This document shows, one piece after another, positions 1-8,433 of a stretch of DNA of 64,000 nt (position 1 is the first letter of the stretch; the number at the start of each line of letters is the position of its first letter). The stretch is from CAWBJP01 sp963789165 (GTDB lineage Bacteria; Actinomycetota; Acidimicrobiia; IMCC26256; BP-133), in the NCBI GenBank assembly GCA_963789165.1, contig CAWBJP010000002.1:124001-188000 (forward strand), given 5' to 3'. The notes under the pieces are model-generated. The model was not told the DNA's origin. It did not search any database and saw only the letters and a program-made list of their open reading frames with translations. The position numbers and the translations under genes were made by a program.

Positions 1-12
1 CGGTGGCCCCTG

Positions 13-63
13 TGGGGTTCCCGGTCCTATGAAGCCCGTCGGCCGGAACGGGCGGGATGTGAG
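13..63 (-). promoter_or_regulatory. Conserved leader/promoter block at left edge (copy 1)
   Basis: Read on the minus strand, this block matches the one at 4018-4067 almost base for base, sharing CCGGCCGACGGGC, TCATAGGACCGG and AACCCC. It contains CTCA (60-63) and GCCGAC (38-43) separated by 16 bases, which resembles a sigma-28/WhiG promoter. Copy 2 lies just upstream of a c-di-GMP-I riboswitch. I infer that a minus-strand gene left of the window, possibly also behind a riboswitch, is driven from here. The repeat is seen directly; the promoter role is inference. Confidence 0.45.
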
Positions 64-203
64 GGTCCGGCGCCTCTGCGGCAGCGCCGAGCGCCCGGGT
101 ACGGATGTGGGGACTAGTGAGGTGTGCGTGGGAAACAGCCCTTTTGGGCTATGGAAACGGCCGGCTCCGGAACGTGACACTGGATGACGACCCGAGGAGT
201 GGT

Positions 204-1610
204 GTGAGCCTGAGACCGGCGGAGACGGACCTGAGGGAGTTTCCGGCCGCGCCCCCGGCCGCCGCTCTGCTCGAGGCGCTCGCCCTGGCCGAGGCTCGGA
301 TCGTCACCCTCGAGGCGTTGTTGCGGGAGCAGGCCACGCGCGACTCCTTGACCGGCCTCCCCAACCAGGTGCAGTTCGGCGCCCAGCTCAACGAGGCGCT
401 GGCCCGGGCGGAGCAGGCCGACGGGATGGTGGCGGTGGCCTTCATCGACCTGGATCGCTTCCGGACGGTCAACGACGTCCTCGGCCACTCCGCCGGGGAC
501 AAGCTGCTCCAGCAGTTCGGCGGGCGGCTGGCCGATCACCTGGGTCACGCCAACGTGTTCCGCATGGCGGGGGACGAGTTCGTCCTGCTGCGCGAGGGGA
601 TCGAGCCGGGGGAGGACCACAGCCGGGCGTTCGAGGCGGTGCAGCGGGCCCTCCAGCGCCCGTTCGTGTGCGACGGGCATGAGCTGTTCGTGACGGCCAG
701 CATCGGCATCGCCCTGTACCCGTACGACGGCGAGGATGTCGGGACGCTGGTCAAGAACGCCGACTGCGCCATGTTCCGGGCCAAGGACCGGGGCGGCGAC
801 ACGGTGGAGTGCTACTCGCGGGGGCTCTTCGAAGAGGCCCGCAGCCGGCTGTCGCTCGAGCGGAGCCTCCGCCGGGCCCTCGACCGCGACGAGATCGTGC
901 TCGACTACCAGCCCCAGTTCGACCTGGCCAGCGATGAGATCGTCGGCTTCGAGGCGCTGGCCCGCTGGCACCATCCCGAACTGGGCGTGCTGTCGCCCGA
1001 CGCCTTCATGCCCTTGGCCGAGGAGAGCGGGCTGGTCATCCCCATGGGCCGGCGGATCCTGGAGATGGCCTGCCAGCAGGCGGGGATCTGGGCGGCCACG
1101 GAGCCCGACGTGAAGGTGTGGGTCAACCTGTCGGCCCGCCAGTTCCACCAGGGCGACCTGCCCACCCTCGTGGGTGACACCCTGGACGTGGCCGGCGTGG
1201 ACCCGAAGCACCTGGGGGTGGAGATCACCGAGAGCTTCGCCATGCGCCATCCGGCCGAGGCCGCCTCGGTCCTCGACCGCCTGACCGCCATCGGCGTGAA
1301 GTCGGCCCTCGACGATTTCGGCACCGGCTATTCGTCGCTGGCTTACCTGAGCCGTTTCTCCATCGACGTGCTGAAGCTGGACCGCTCCTTCGTCCAGAGC
1401 GCCCCCGGCGACCGCAACGACGCCGCCATCGCCCGGGCCGTCATCTCCCTGGCCCACGGCCTGGGGATCACGGTCGTGGCCGAAGGGGTGGAAACGGAGC
1501 AGCAGCAGGCGTTCCTGGTGGCGGAAGGCTGCGACCAGGCCCAGGGTTTCCTCCTGGGCCGCCCCCTGCCCGTCGACCGGATCCTGGTCGGCCGCGCCAG
1601 CGTCGTCTAG
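204..1610 (+). CDS. Tandem GGDEF-EAL cyclic-di-GMP turnover protein
   Basis: A 468-residue cytoplasmic protein with a GGDEF domain followed by an EAL domain, which make and degrade cyclic-di-GMP. The GGDEF region has RDSLTGLPN, FIDLDRFR and a signature reading AGDEF, still compatible with cyclase activity. No RxxD inhibitory site is visible before it. The EAL region keeps EALARW, NLSARQF, EITES, DDFGTGYSS and AEGVE, so phosphodiesterase activity is likely. The frame stays open up to ATG 105, but the GTG at 204 has GAGGAG just upstream and the 33 codons before it look non-coding, so I chose 204. There is no sensor domain beyond a short N-terminal helix. Which activity dominates cannot be read from sequence. 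Confidence 0.9.
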   Translation: MSLRPAETDLREFPAAPPAAALLEALALAEARIVTLEALLREQATRDSLTGLPNQVQFGAQLNEALARAEQADGMVAVAFIDLDRFRTVNDVLGHSAGDKLLQQFGGRLADHLGHANVFRMAGDEFVLLREGIEPGEDHSRAFEAVQRALQRPFVCDGHELFVTASIGIALYPYDGEDVGTLVKNADCAMFRAKDRGGDTVECYSRGLFEEARSRLSLERSLRRALDRDEIVLDYQPQFDLASDEIVGFEALARWHHPELGVLSPDAFMPLAEESGLVIPMGRRILEMACQQAGIWAATEPDVKVWVNLSARQFHQGDLPTLVGDTLDVAGVDPKHLGVEITESFAMRHPAEAASVLDRLTAIGVKSALDDFGTGYSSLAYLSRFSIDVLKLDRSFVQSAPGDRNDAAIARAVISLAHGLGITVVAEGVETEQQQAFLVAEGCDQAQGFLLGRPLPVDRILVGRASVV

Positions 1611-1829
1611 CCGGCCGTTGGTCCCAGGAAAGTGACTTTCGGCCCTGCCCCGCGGAGCCGTCAGGGGTGATGCTCGGAACAGTCCCCCATTGTGACGACG
1701 CAAGGAGCAAACGATGTCGTGGGTTTCGAGCCGTGTTCCGCCCCTTCGCAGCCTTGATCGACCGCCCCGCCTGATCCGGATCGTGCCCCCGAATGCCGAC
1801 AAGTTTGCTCTCGTCCGGGCTCTGATCGA

Positions 1830-1853
1830 GGCTCCGCCGGCGTCCGGCGAGCC
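1830..1853. terminator. Hairpin between convergent genes
   Basis: GCCGG pairs with CCGGC around a 3-base loop, and GGCTC extends the stem to GAGCC across one bulged C. It lies between the ends of the GGDEF-EAL gene and the convergent subtilase gene, so it could end both transcripts. There is no clear T-tract. The rest of 1611-1868 shows nothing recognisable. Confidence 0.35.
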
Positions 1854-1868
1854 GGGTTCCTGAACCAG

Positions 1869-3885
1869 CTACGGCGCCACTAGGAGGTCCACGGCCAGGA
1901 GCCCGGCCGGGGACCCGTGACCGGCGGCCCCGCCGAAGGCGAAGACCCGGCCATCGGTGCCGAGGATGTAGTAGCCGTCGCCGGCGGCGGTGGTGCGGAT
2001 GCGGCGGCCGTCGGGAAGTCCGGCCACCCCGAGGCCGGGCAGGCTGCCGTGGAAGGCGGCGGCGCCGAAGGCGAAGACGCCCCCGTCGCTGGCCACCAGC
2101 CAGTACCCGCCCTGGTCGGATGCGGCCAGCGACGTGATCGGCCGGTTGAGGTCGATCCCGCCGGTGGAGCCGAAGAAGGCGGCGTCGCCGAAGCTGAACA
2201 CGCCGCCGTCGCTGGCCACCAGCCAGTAACCCCGTCCGCCCGGCGTGGGGGCCATGTCGACTACGGGCCGGTTGAGGAGGGTCCCGCCGGTCGAGCCGTA
2301 GAAGGTGGCGTCGCCGAAGCTGAACACGCCGCCGTCCGCTCCGAGCAGCCAGTAGCCCCGGCCCGGTGGGCGTGGCCGCCAGGCCCACGATGGGCGAGTT
2401 CAGGCGCTGCCCGCCCGTCGATCCCAGGTAGGGGGCGTCACCGAAGGAGAAGATCCCGCCGTCGGCACCGGCCAGCCAGTACCCCCGGCCCGTCGGGGTG
2501 GCGGCCGCGGCCACGATCGGCGCGCCGGGCGAGGCAACGCCGCCCAGGTCGGGCGCGGAACCCAGGACTGCCACCCGCCCGTCGGCCCCGATGACCCGGT
2601 AGCTGCCGCCGTCGTCGCCGAGCGGACCCGGCACGGTGCCGGCAGAGGGGGTGGCGGAGAAGCTGACCCGGCCGATGGCCTCCAGGGGGTCGACGAGACC
2701 GGCGCCGTATTCCGGGTCGCGGCCGGGGGGGCCGAGGTCGTCGGCGGTCTCCTGCAGCAGAGATTGCACGGCCGCCGGGGTGAGGTCGGGACGGGCGGAG
2801 AGGAGCAGGGCGGCGGCCGCGCTCACGTGGGGCGCGGCCATGGACGTCCCCGACAGATAGGCGTAGCCCGAAGGAACGGTCGGGTCGTCGACCTGGTTGC
2901 AGAAGGACACCTGGCCGGGACACGGGGCGATCACGGCGACGCCCGGGGCGGCCAGGTCGACGGAGGGGCCCCAGGTGGAGGACGGGGCCCGGGTGTCGGC
3001 GGGGGTCACCGACGCCACGGTGATCACGTCGGGGTCGGCGCCGGGGTAGACGATCGGGTTGTCCCGGAGCGCCTCGTTCCCGGCGGCGGCGACCACCACC
3101 ACGCCGTGTTCCCGGGCGTAGCTCAGCACGCTGCGGAACACCGCACCGCCGCCTGAGCCCCCGAGGCTGAGGTTGATGACGTCGGCGCCGTGGTCCACGG
3201 CCCAGACGATCCCCTCGGCGACGTCGGACATCGAACCGGCGCCGTCGGCCCGCAGGACCCGGACAGGAAGGATCCGCACGCCGGGGGCGGCACCGCGGGT
3301 GCCGAGACCGTTGGCCCGCCGGGCGGCGATGATCCCGGCCACGTGCGTGCCGTGGCCGTAGAGGTCGGTGCCGCCTCCGGCGGAGTCGGTGATGGCGTCC
3401 CACCCGGGGAGCACCTCGCCGGCGAGATCCTCGTGGCCGGCGTCGACACCGCTGTCGACCACGGCGACCACCACGCCCTGACCCTCGCCCCGGGGCCACG
3501 ACGCCTCGAAGGGCACGCGGTCCAGGGCCCACTGGCCCTCACGTAGGGGATCGGAATCGATCCAACCCAGGGCGGCGACCGGACGGTCGCGCTCGAGGGC
3601 CAGCACGTCGCCCACCGCGTCGATGGAGGCGACCTCGGCGGACAGCTGTCCGGCCGACGTCGCCTCGAAGTGCTCGACCCGGAGTTCTCCTGACGGGTCA
3701 CGGGCCACGACCACATAGGCGCCGGCCCCGCCGAGGGGCGGGGTGGTGTCGGCCAGGGCGGGAGAGGCGACCGCCCCCACGACGGCCATGGCGGCCAGGC
3801 CCGCCAGCAGACCTCGGCGGAGGGAACGGGCGTGGAAAGGGCACCGGCCGGGGGCGGGCGCGGGCAGGGGCGTCGTGACGCACAT
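1869..3885 (-). CDS. Secreted subtilisin-like (S8) serine protease with C-terminal GYWL/SFGDA repeats (frameshifted)
   Basis: A signal peptide (RRGLLAGLAAMAVVGAVASPALA, in two parts RRGLLAGLAAM and AVVGAVASPALA) is followed by an S8 peptidase domain. The catalytic triad is visible: Asp144 in VVDSGVD, His178 in GHGTH and Ser348 in SGTSMAAP. The C-terminus carries about five repeats of the form GYWL..DGG.FSFGDA.F.GSTGG, a likely beta-propeller or wall-binding module. Near 2355-2362 one extra C (plus strand) in a G/C run shifts the frame: the last repeats, ending at the stop at 1869, continue in another frame. With that base removed the protein is about 671 residues. A c-di-GMP-I riboswitch lies about 25 nt upstream of the ATG, so second-messenger control of this exported protease is likely. 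Confidence 0.85.
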
Positions 3886-3910
3886 CGGCGGACTCGTCTT
3901 CTCTCTCGTC

Positions 3911-3986
3911 TTCGGGAGCCCGGCTGCCTGCTGGAGGCCCGTGGCTTTGCGGCCCCGCCTCGCGACGGGTGTGCCTTTGTCGGCCG
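3911..3986 (-). promoter_or_regulatory. Cyclic-di-GMP-I (GEMM-I) riboswitch
   Basis: On the minus strand the leader reads ACAAAGGCACACC, a stem closed by a GCGA tetraloop (CCCGTC-GCGA-GGCGGG), then CCGCAAAGCCACGGGCCT and finally CAGGCAGCCGGGCTCCCGA. These are the conserved blocks of the GEMM-I aptamer: the GGCA(A/C)ACC strand, the GNRA-capped P2, GCAAAGCC, and the AGCCGGG..CCG 3' strand. It ends about 25 nt before the subtilase ATG. The base just before GGCA is A; in this class a nearby position discriminates c-di-GMP from cGAMP, so ligand specificity needs a proper alignment. Confidence 0.88.
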
Positions 3987-4017
3987 GAAGAGCCCGACCC
4001 GGCCCGGTGACCCTTTG

Positions 4018-4067
4018 AGGGGTTTCCGGTCCTATGACGCCCGTCGGCCGGAAGAGCGGGATGTGAG
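4018..4067 (-). promoter_or_regulatory. Conserved leader/promoter block upstream of riboswitch (copy 2)
   Basis: This matches the block at 13-63. On the minus strand CTCA (4064-4067) and GCCGAC (4043-4048) are 15 bases apart, a sigma-28/WhiG-like arrangement that would start transcription shortly before the riboswitch. A 15-base string, GTCGGCCGGAAGAGC, occurs here and again at about 3979-3993, at the riboswitch 5' boundary. The remaining gap to 4172 shows nothing else. Confidence 0.45.
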
Positions 4068-4172
4068 CCCCACGCCTGGGATTCCCGATCGGGGATCTTC
4101 GTGGCCGGCGGCATACGCCGCGGCCATGTCTGAGCGCGGCGGGACGAAATCCCGCCTCGCGCTACCCGTCCG

Positions 4173-5156
4173 TCAGGAGCGCCGGTCCACGGCGACCCGG
4201 CTGCCTTCACCGGTGCTGGCGAAGCGGGCCATCTCGGCCGCTCGCTCCACCAGCTCGAGATGGTGTTGGGCGCGGGCGCCCAGGGCGCTGGCCGCCACAC
4301 CGACCCCGAGCGTGATCGGCCGGTGGCGGCGGGTGCGGCCCACGCGGTCGGTGACGTCGATCCAGCCCCGCTCGGCATCGGCCGGGTCGTAGAACGTCGA
4401 GACCTGGGCTGCGAACGCAGCCAGGAGGTCGTTGGCCAGATCGGTGACATCCCGGGGCGCGGTGAGGGCGAGGAAATCGTCCGCCCCGAGGCGGCCGGCC
4501 ACCGTCCCCGGTCGTTGCCCGACCAGCTCGACGAGCAGGTCGCTGATCCAGCGCAGCACCCGTTCGGCCCGGGCGTAGGAGTAGTGGCGGCTGAAGGGGC
4601 GCAGCCCGCTCACGCCCACGCACATGGCCGCCACCGCCTCGCCGGCCCGCATTCTCCGGCGGAGGTCCTCGTAGATCTCCGTGCTGCCGAGGAGCTTGCC
4701 GGGGCGTTGAGCGGCCTGGTGCTGGAGGTGACGCTTGATCCGCTCCACCAGCTCGGTGACGCGCACCGGCTTCACGACGTAGTCGTCGGCGCCCGCCTCG
4801 AAGGCGGCGACGCGGTCGGCCACGTCGGTCCGTCCGGTGAGGATGAGCACTGCCGGTCCCGGGCCGAGTTCGGCCCGCATGCGCCGGCTGACCTCCATCC
4901 CGTCCAGGTAGGGCATGACGGCATCGAGGACGGCGGCGGCGGGCCGGAGGCTGAGGGCGTGGTTCAGGGCCTCCCGGCCGTCGCCGGCCGACACCACGGT
5001 GAAACCGTCGAGCTCGAAGGCCAGGGTGACCAGGCGGCGGACGGACGGGTCGTCGTCGGCCACCAGCACGGTGGTTCCGGCCGCCTCGTCCCGCGCTTCA
5101 TCGATCGGCGCGTCGTCGAGTAGAGGTACAGAGATACCGGCCGCCAGCATGCCCAT
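4173..5156 (-). CDS. Response regulator with C-terminal GGDEF-like domain
   Basis: A 327-residue protein. Residues ~28-145 form a receiver domain: acidic VADDDPS, phospho-acceptor Asp78 in VLDAVMPYLDG, and the conserved Lys in DDYVVKP. Residues ~160-320 are GGDEF-like, with the signature degenerated to GADDF, so cyclase activity is doubtful although the acidic pair is kept. It follows flgN by 39 nt on the same strand and precedes the subtilase leader, so it is probably part of a flagellar/second-messenger unit. No strong ribosome-binding site is visible at the ATG; ATG at codon 3 is an alternative start. Confidence 0.8.
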   Translation of the reverse strand: MGMLAAGISVPLLDDAPIDEARDEAAGTTVLVADDDPSVRRLVTLAFELDGFTVVSAGDGREALNHALSLRPAAAVLDAVMPYLDGMEVSRRMRAELGPGPAVLILTGRTDVADRVAAFEAGADDYVVKPVRVTELVERIKRHLQHQAAQRPGKLLGSTEIYEDLRRRMRAGEAVAAMCVGVSGLRPFSRHYSYARAERVLRWISDLLVELVGQRPGTVAGRLGADDFLALTAPRDVTDLANDLLAAFAAQVSTFYDPADAERGWIDVTDRVGRTRRHRPITLGVGVAASALGARAQHHLELVERAAEMARFASTGEGSRVAVDRRS

Positions 5157-5195
5157 TCAGCCGAGTATCGAGGTCCGGACGACCTGGTACGAGGC

Positions 5196-5687
5196 TCATT
5201 TCCACGATGACGCGAACGGGCTAGTCAGGCTGGGATCTCCCAGGAAGTCGGCCAGGGACGGGAGCGAGACGCCGGCGGTGGCGCTGAGCATGGCCAGGTA
5301 GCCGGCGTGGGCGTGCGTCCGGGCGCCCCGGGCGGCCATCCGGCCGGCTTGGGCGGCCACGCCGTCGATCTCAACCACCAGGCTGAGGAAGCCCGTGAGG
5401 TGGTCTTCGAAGAGGGTGCGGTACGGCTCCGGGGTGGCCGAGGACAGCGTCTCCAGGGTCAGGTTCTCCACCGGCACCACCCACTCCCCGGCCAGGCGGC
5501 TGAGCAGCACGGCACGCACGAGGTCGGCTTCCTGGACCCGGCTGGCCGCCCGTTGCACCTCGGCCGTCGCCAGACCCAGGAAGCGGAGCTCGCCCGTGGC
5601 CAGCAGCTCGCGGCCCACCACCAGCTTGAACAGCAGCCGCTCCAGCAGCTGCCGTTCATGCCCGAGCCACATCTCGAATTCGTCCAC
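5196..5687 (-). CDS. flgN: FlgN-like flagellar export chaperone
   Basis: A 163-residue, mostly helical acidic protein beginning VDEFEMWLGHERQLLERLLFK in two parts (VDEFEMWLGHE, RQLLERLLFK). This matches the opening of actinobacterial FlgN proteins, which bind hook-filament junction subunits before export. The start is GTG with a near-perfect GAGGAGGT seven bases upstream; the longer open frame upstream lies over the divergent kinase gene and is not coding. No other flagellar gene is in the window, so it is either at the edge of a flagellar cluster or an orphan. The assignment rests on recalled family sequence pattern, not a search. Confidence 0.65.
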   Translation of the reverse strand: MDEFEMWLGHERQLLERLLFKLVVGRELLATGELRFLGLATAEVQRAASRVQEADLVRAVLLSRLAGEWVVPVENLTLETLSSATPEPYRTLFEDHLTGFLSLVVEIDGVAAQAGRMAARGARTHAHAGYLAMLSATAGVSLPSLADFLGDPSLTSPFASSWK

Positions 5688-5709
5688 CGCACACCTCCTC
5701 AGGTGCCAA

Positions 5710-5735
5710 GTCGGCCGGTGGAGGGGCGCGATGAG
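5710..5735 (-). promoter_or_regulatory. Sigma-28/WhiG-like promoter of flgN
   Basis: On the minus strand CTCA (5732-5735) is followed after 16 bases by GCCGAC (5710-5715), and the GTG start lies about 22 nt further on with its strong ribosome-binding site. FliA/WhiG-type promoters use a -35 like T(C/A)AA and a -10 like GCCGATAA. The match is partial, so this is a candidate. Confidence 0.4.
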
Positions 5736-8430
5736 GCCGGCGGCGGAGAAAACGACGCCGGTCGGTCTCATCGATGCCGCCCCGGGCCGCTGGGGACGGC
5801 GATCGTCCTCCGAAGAGGCATGCTGTACAGCCGTGGACCCCGCCGACCAGCCCGAATTCCCCGCAGAGTTCGCGGCCCGGCTCGTCGAGCTGGAAGCCGC
5901 CGAGCGTCGGGCCCGCCTGGGCGCGTCCCACACCCGGCGCCACCTCGATCTCCTGGCCGAGGGCAGCCGGGCCCTGGTGGCCGGCTTCGACGACGTGGGC
6001 GGCGCCCTGCGGGCCCTGGTGGCCGTCCTCGTCGGCGGCTTCGCCGACTGGTGCGCGGTCGACGTCATGGAGGAGGGCCGGATCAGCCGCCTGGCCACCG
6101 CCCACGCCGATCTCCGAGCCGACGCCGCCATCCCCGACCTGCTGGCCGAGCTGCCGGACTGGGCCGCGCCCGTCCGCCGGGTCATGGCCAGCGGCACCTC
6201 CGAACTGGTGTGGGACATCGCCGCCCCGCCCGCCCACCCCGAGGACGCCGACCACCTGGCCCTGGCCCAGGCGCTGGGACTGGAGTCGTGCCTCATCGTC
6301 CCCATCCGCATCCAGGGCCTGTCCGTGGGCGCCATCACCTGCGCCACCGCCTCCGGCCGGCGGGGCTACCGGCCCTCCGACGTGGCCGCGGTGGAGGAGC
6401 TGGCCGCCCGCACCGCCCTGACGCTGGAGCGCATCTCTCTCTACCAGGAGACGGAGCGGGCCGCCGGTGACGCCGCGGCCCGGGCCGGCCTGCTCCGCCG
6501 CCTGACCGAGGCGGCCCGCGCCGTCCAGCCCCAGCGCAGCTCCCGGGAGGTGGCCAACGTGGTGGCCGAACAGGCCCGCCGGGTGCTGGGCACCCGCCAC
6601 GCCCTGGTCGTCCTCGAGCGCGCCTCCGGAACCCCCCTGCGGGTGGGGGCGGGACGGGATGGGGTGTGGGGCGAGGTCCACGACCGGCTGCTGGCCGACC
6701 TCGCCTCCGAGCCCGCCGCGGTCGACCCGGGTGCCGCCGGGGAGGGCGACCACCGGTCGCCGGTGGCCCTCTCCGCCCCCCTCTACAACCGCTCCGGCGA
6801 CCCCATCGGGGTCCTGGCCGTGGGGGCCAAGGAGACCGGGGAGCTGACCGGCGACGACGAGGCGATCCTGATGTCCCTGGCCCAGATGGCGTCGGTGGCC
6901 ATCGAGAACGCCCACCTCTACGAGTCGGTCCGCTCCGGCGAGGAGCGCCTCCTGGCCCTGGTGGAGGCGGCCCCGCTGGCCATCCTGGACCTCGGCCTGG
7001 AGGGCCAGGTGCGCCGGGCCAATACCGCCGCCCAGCACCTGCTCGGCGACGCCGCCGCGCCCGGGGCCGACACCGGCGTCGGATTCCACCCCGACACCGC
7101 CGCCCTGCTGCGCCGGCTGGTGGCCGACACGGCGGAGGGGGGGCCGGTCACCGACCTGGAGGCGGTGGCGTGGCGGGCCGACGGCTCCGAGGTGCCCCTC
7201 TCGCTGGCCGGCGCCCCGTTGCGGGACGACCAGGGGAGCATCGACGGCGTCCTCGTCCTGGCCACCGACGTCACCGCCCGCCGGCGCCTGGAGGAGCAGC
7301 TGGTCCGGGCCCGGCGCATCGAGGCGGTGGGACAGATGGCCGGGGGCGTGGCCCACGACTTCAACAACCTGCTCACCGTCATCCTCGGCCATGCCACCCT
7401 GCTGGCCGGGACCCTGACCGACGACGACATCCGCCTGGCCGACGTGGAGGCCATCTCCGGCGCCGCCGAGCGGGCGGCGGGCATCACGGCCCAGCTCCTC
7501 ACCATCAGCCGGGGCGATCTCGTCTCCAGCGAGGTGTTCGACGTCCGGGCCCGGCTCAAGCGCCTGGCCGGCATGCTGGGCAGCTTCCTGCCCGCCTCGG
7601 TGGAGCTCGTCATGAACCTGCAGCCGGGGGAGCAGCTGGTGCGGATGTCGCCGGCCCAGTTCGACCAGGTCATCCTCAACCTGGCCGTCAACGCCCGGGA
7701 CGCCATCGGCGAGCGGGGCACCCTCACCGTGCGCCTGGTGGGCACGTCCAAGTCCTTGACCATCGAGGTGACCGACACCGGCGCGGGCATGGACCCCGCC
7801 ACCGCCGAGCGCTGCTTCGAGCCCTTCTTCACCACCAAGGGCGGCCTGCGGGGGACGGGCCTGGGGCTGGCCACCGTCCACAGCGTGGTGACGGGGACGG
7901 GCGGCGACCTCACCTTGACCACCACCCCCGGCGAGGGGACGACGTTCCGGGTCCGCCTCCCCCGGGCGGTGGGCGAAGCGGTGGAGCAGGTGGCGGCCGG
8001 CGTCAAGCCCCGGGGACGCCGTCCCGGCTCGGAGCGGATCCTGTTGGTGGAGGACGAGGACGGGCTGCGCCGCCTGTGCGCCGAGGTGCTGCGCTCAGCC
8101 GGCTACGTCGTCACCCCGGCGGCCGACGGCCAGGCCGCCCTGGACCTGATCGACACCGGCGACGACCGGCCCGACCTGGTCGTCACCGACGTGGTCATGC
8201 CCCGGATCGGCGGCGTGGAGCTGGCCCGGCATCTGGCCGAGGCCCGGCCGAACCTGCCCGTGCTGTTCATGACCGGCTACGTGGACGCCACCAGCCGCCC
8301 GGACCTGGAAGGCGCCGAGGTGCTGACCAAGCCGTTCCTGGTCGACGAGCTGGTGGACAAGGTGCGCCAGGTGCTGGACCGGGCCGGCGCCGAGGCCGGG
8401 CAGGCCGCCGGTCAGGGTTCGAAGCGGTAG
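5731..8430 (+). CDS. Hybrid histidine kinase (GAF-GAF-PAS-HisKA-HATPase-REC)
   Basis: An 899-residue soluble hybrid sensor kinase. In order: two GAF-type sensor domains (first ending near ALTLERISLYQETERA, second near QMASVAIENAHLYESV), a PAS domain (LLALVEAAPLAILDL), a dimerisation region with phospho-acceptor His in GGVAHDFNNLL, an HATPase with NLAVNARDAI, DTGAGMD, FTTK and GTGLGLATV, and a C-terminal receiver with LLVEDEDG, TDVVMP and LTKPF. HDFNN plus a fused receiver is typical of hybrid kinases. Start uncertain: ATG 5731 has GAGGGG five bases upstream, but its first 34 codons are less GC-biased, and GTG 5833 is a fair alternative. It is divergent from flgN. Confidence 0.9.
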   Translation: MRPAAEKTTPVGLIDAAPGRWGRRSSSEEACCTAVDPADQPEFPAEFAARLVELEAAERRARLGASHTRRHLDLLAEGSRALVAGFDDVGGALRALVAVLVGGFADWCAVDVMEEGRISRLATAHADLRADAAIPDLLAELPDWAAPVRRVMASGTSELVWDIAAPPAHPEDADHLALAQALGLESCLIVPIRIQGLSVGAITCATASGRRGYRPSDVAAVEELAARTALTLERISLYQETERAAGDAAARAGLLRRLTEAARAVQPQRSSREVANVVAEQARRVLGTRHALVVLERASGTPLRVGAGRDGVWGEVHDRLLADLASEPAAVDPGAAGEGDHRSPVALSAPLYNRSGDPIGVLAVGAKETGELTGDDEAILMSLAQMASVAIENAHLYESVRSGEERLLALVEAAPLAILDLGLEGQVRRANTAAQHLLGDAAAPGADTGVGFHPDTAALLRRLVADTAEGGPVTDLEAVAWRADGSEVPLSLAGAPLRDDQGSIDGVLVLATDVTARRRLEEQLVRARRIEAVGQMAGGVAHDFNNLLTVILGHATLLAGTLTDDDIRLADVEAISGAAERAAGITAQLLTISRGDLVSSEVFDVRARLKRLAGMLGSFLPASVELVMNLQPGEQLVRMSPAQFDQVILNLAVNARDAIGERGTLTVRLVGTSKSLTIEVTDTGAGMDPATAERCFEPFFTTKGGLRGTGLGLATVHSVVTGTGGDLTLTTTPGEGTTFRVRLPRAVGEAVEQVAAGVKPRGRRPGSERILLVEDEDGLRRLCAEVLRSAGYVVTPAADGQAALDLIDTGDDRPDLVVTDVVMPRIGGVELARHLAEARPNLPVLFMTGYVDATSRPDLEGAEVLTKPFLVDELVDKVRQVLDRAGAEAGQAAGQGSKR

Positions 8431-8433
8431 CCG

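Noticed and set aside
105..203. N-terminal extension of the GGDEF-EAL gene from ATG 105
   Set aside because: No ribosome-binding site and non-protein-like residues; GTG 204 has GAGGAG.
114..1802. Long minus-strand open frame opposite the GGDEF-EAL gene
   Set aside because: It is an antisense shadow of a high-GC gene with Gly/Pro/Arg/His-rich, domain-free translation.
8405..8430. GGGTTCGAAGC as a tRNA T-arm
   Set aside because: It is the 3' end of the hybrid kinase coding sequence.
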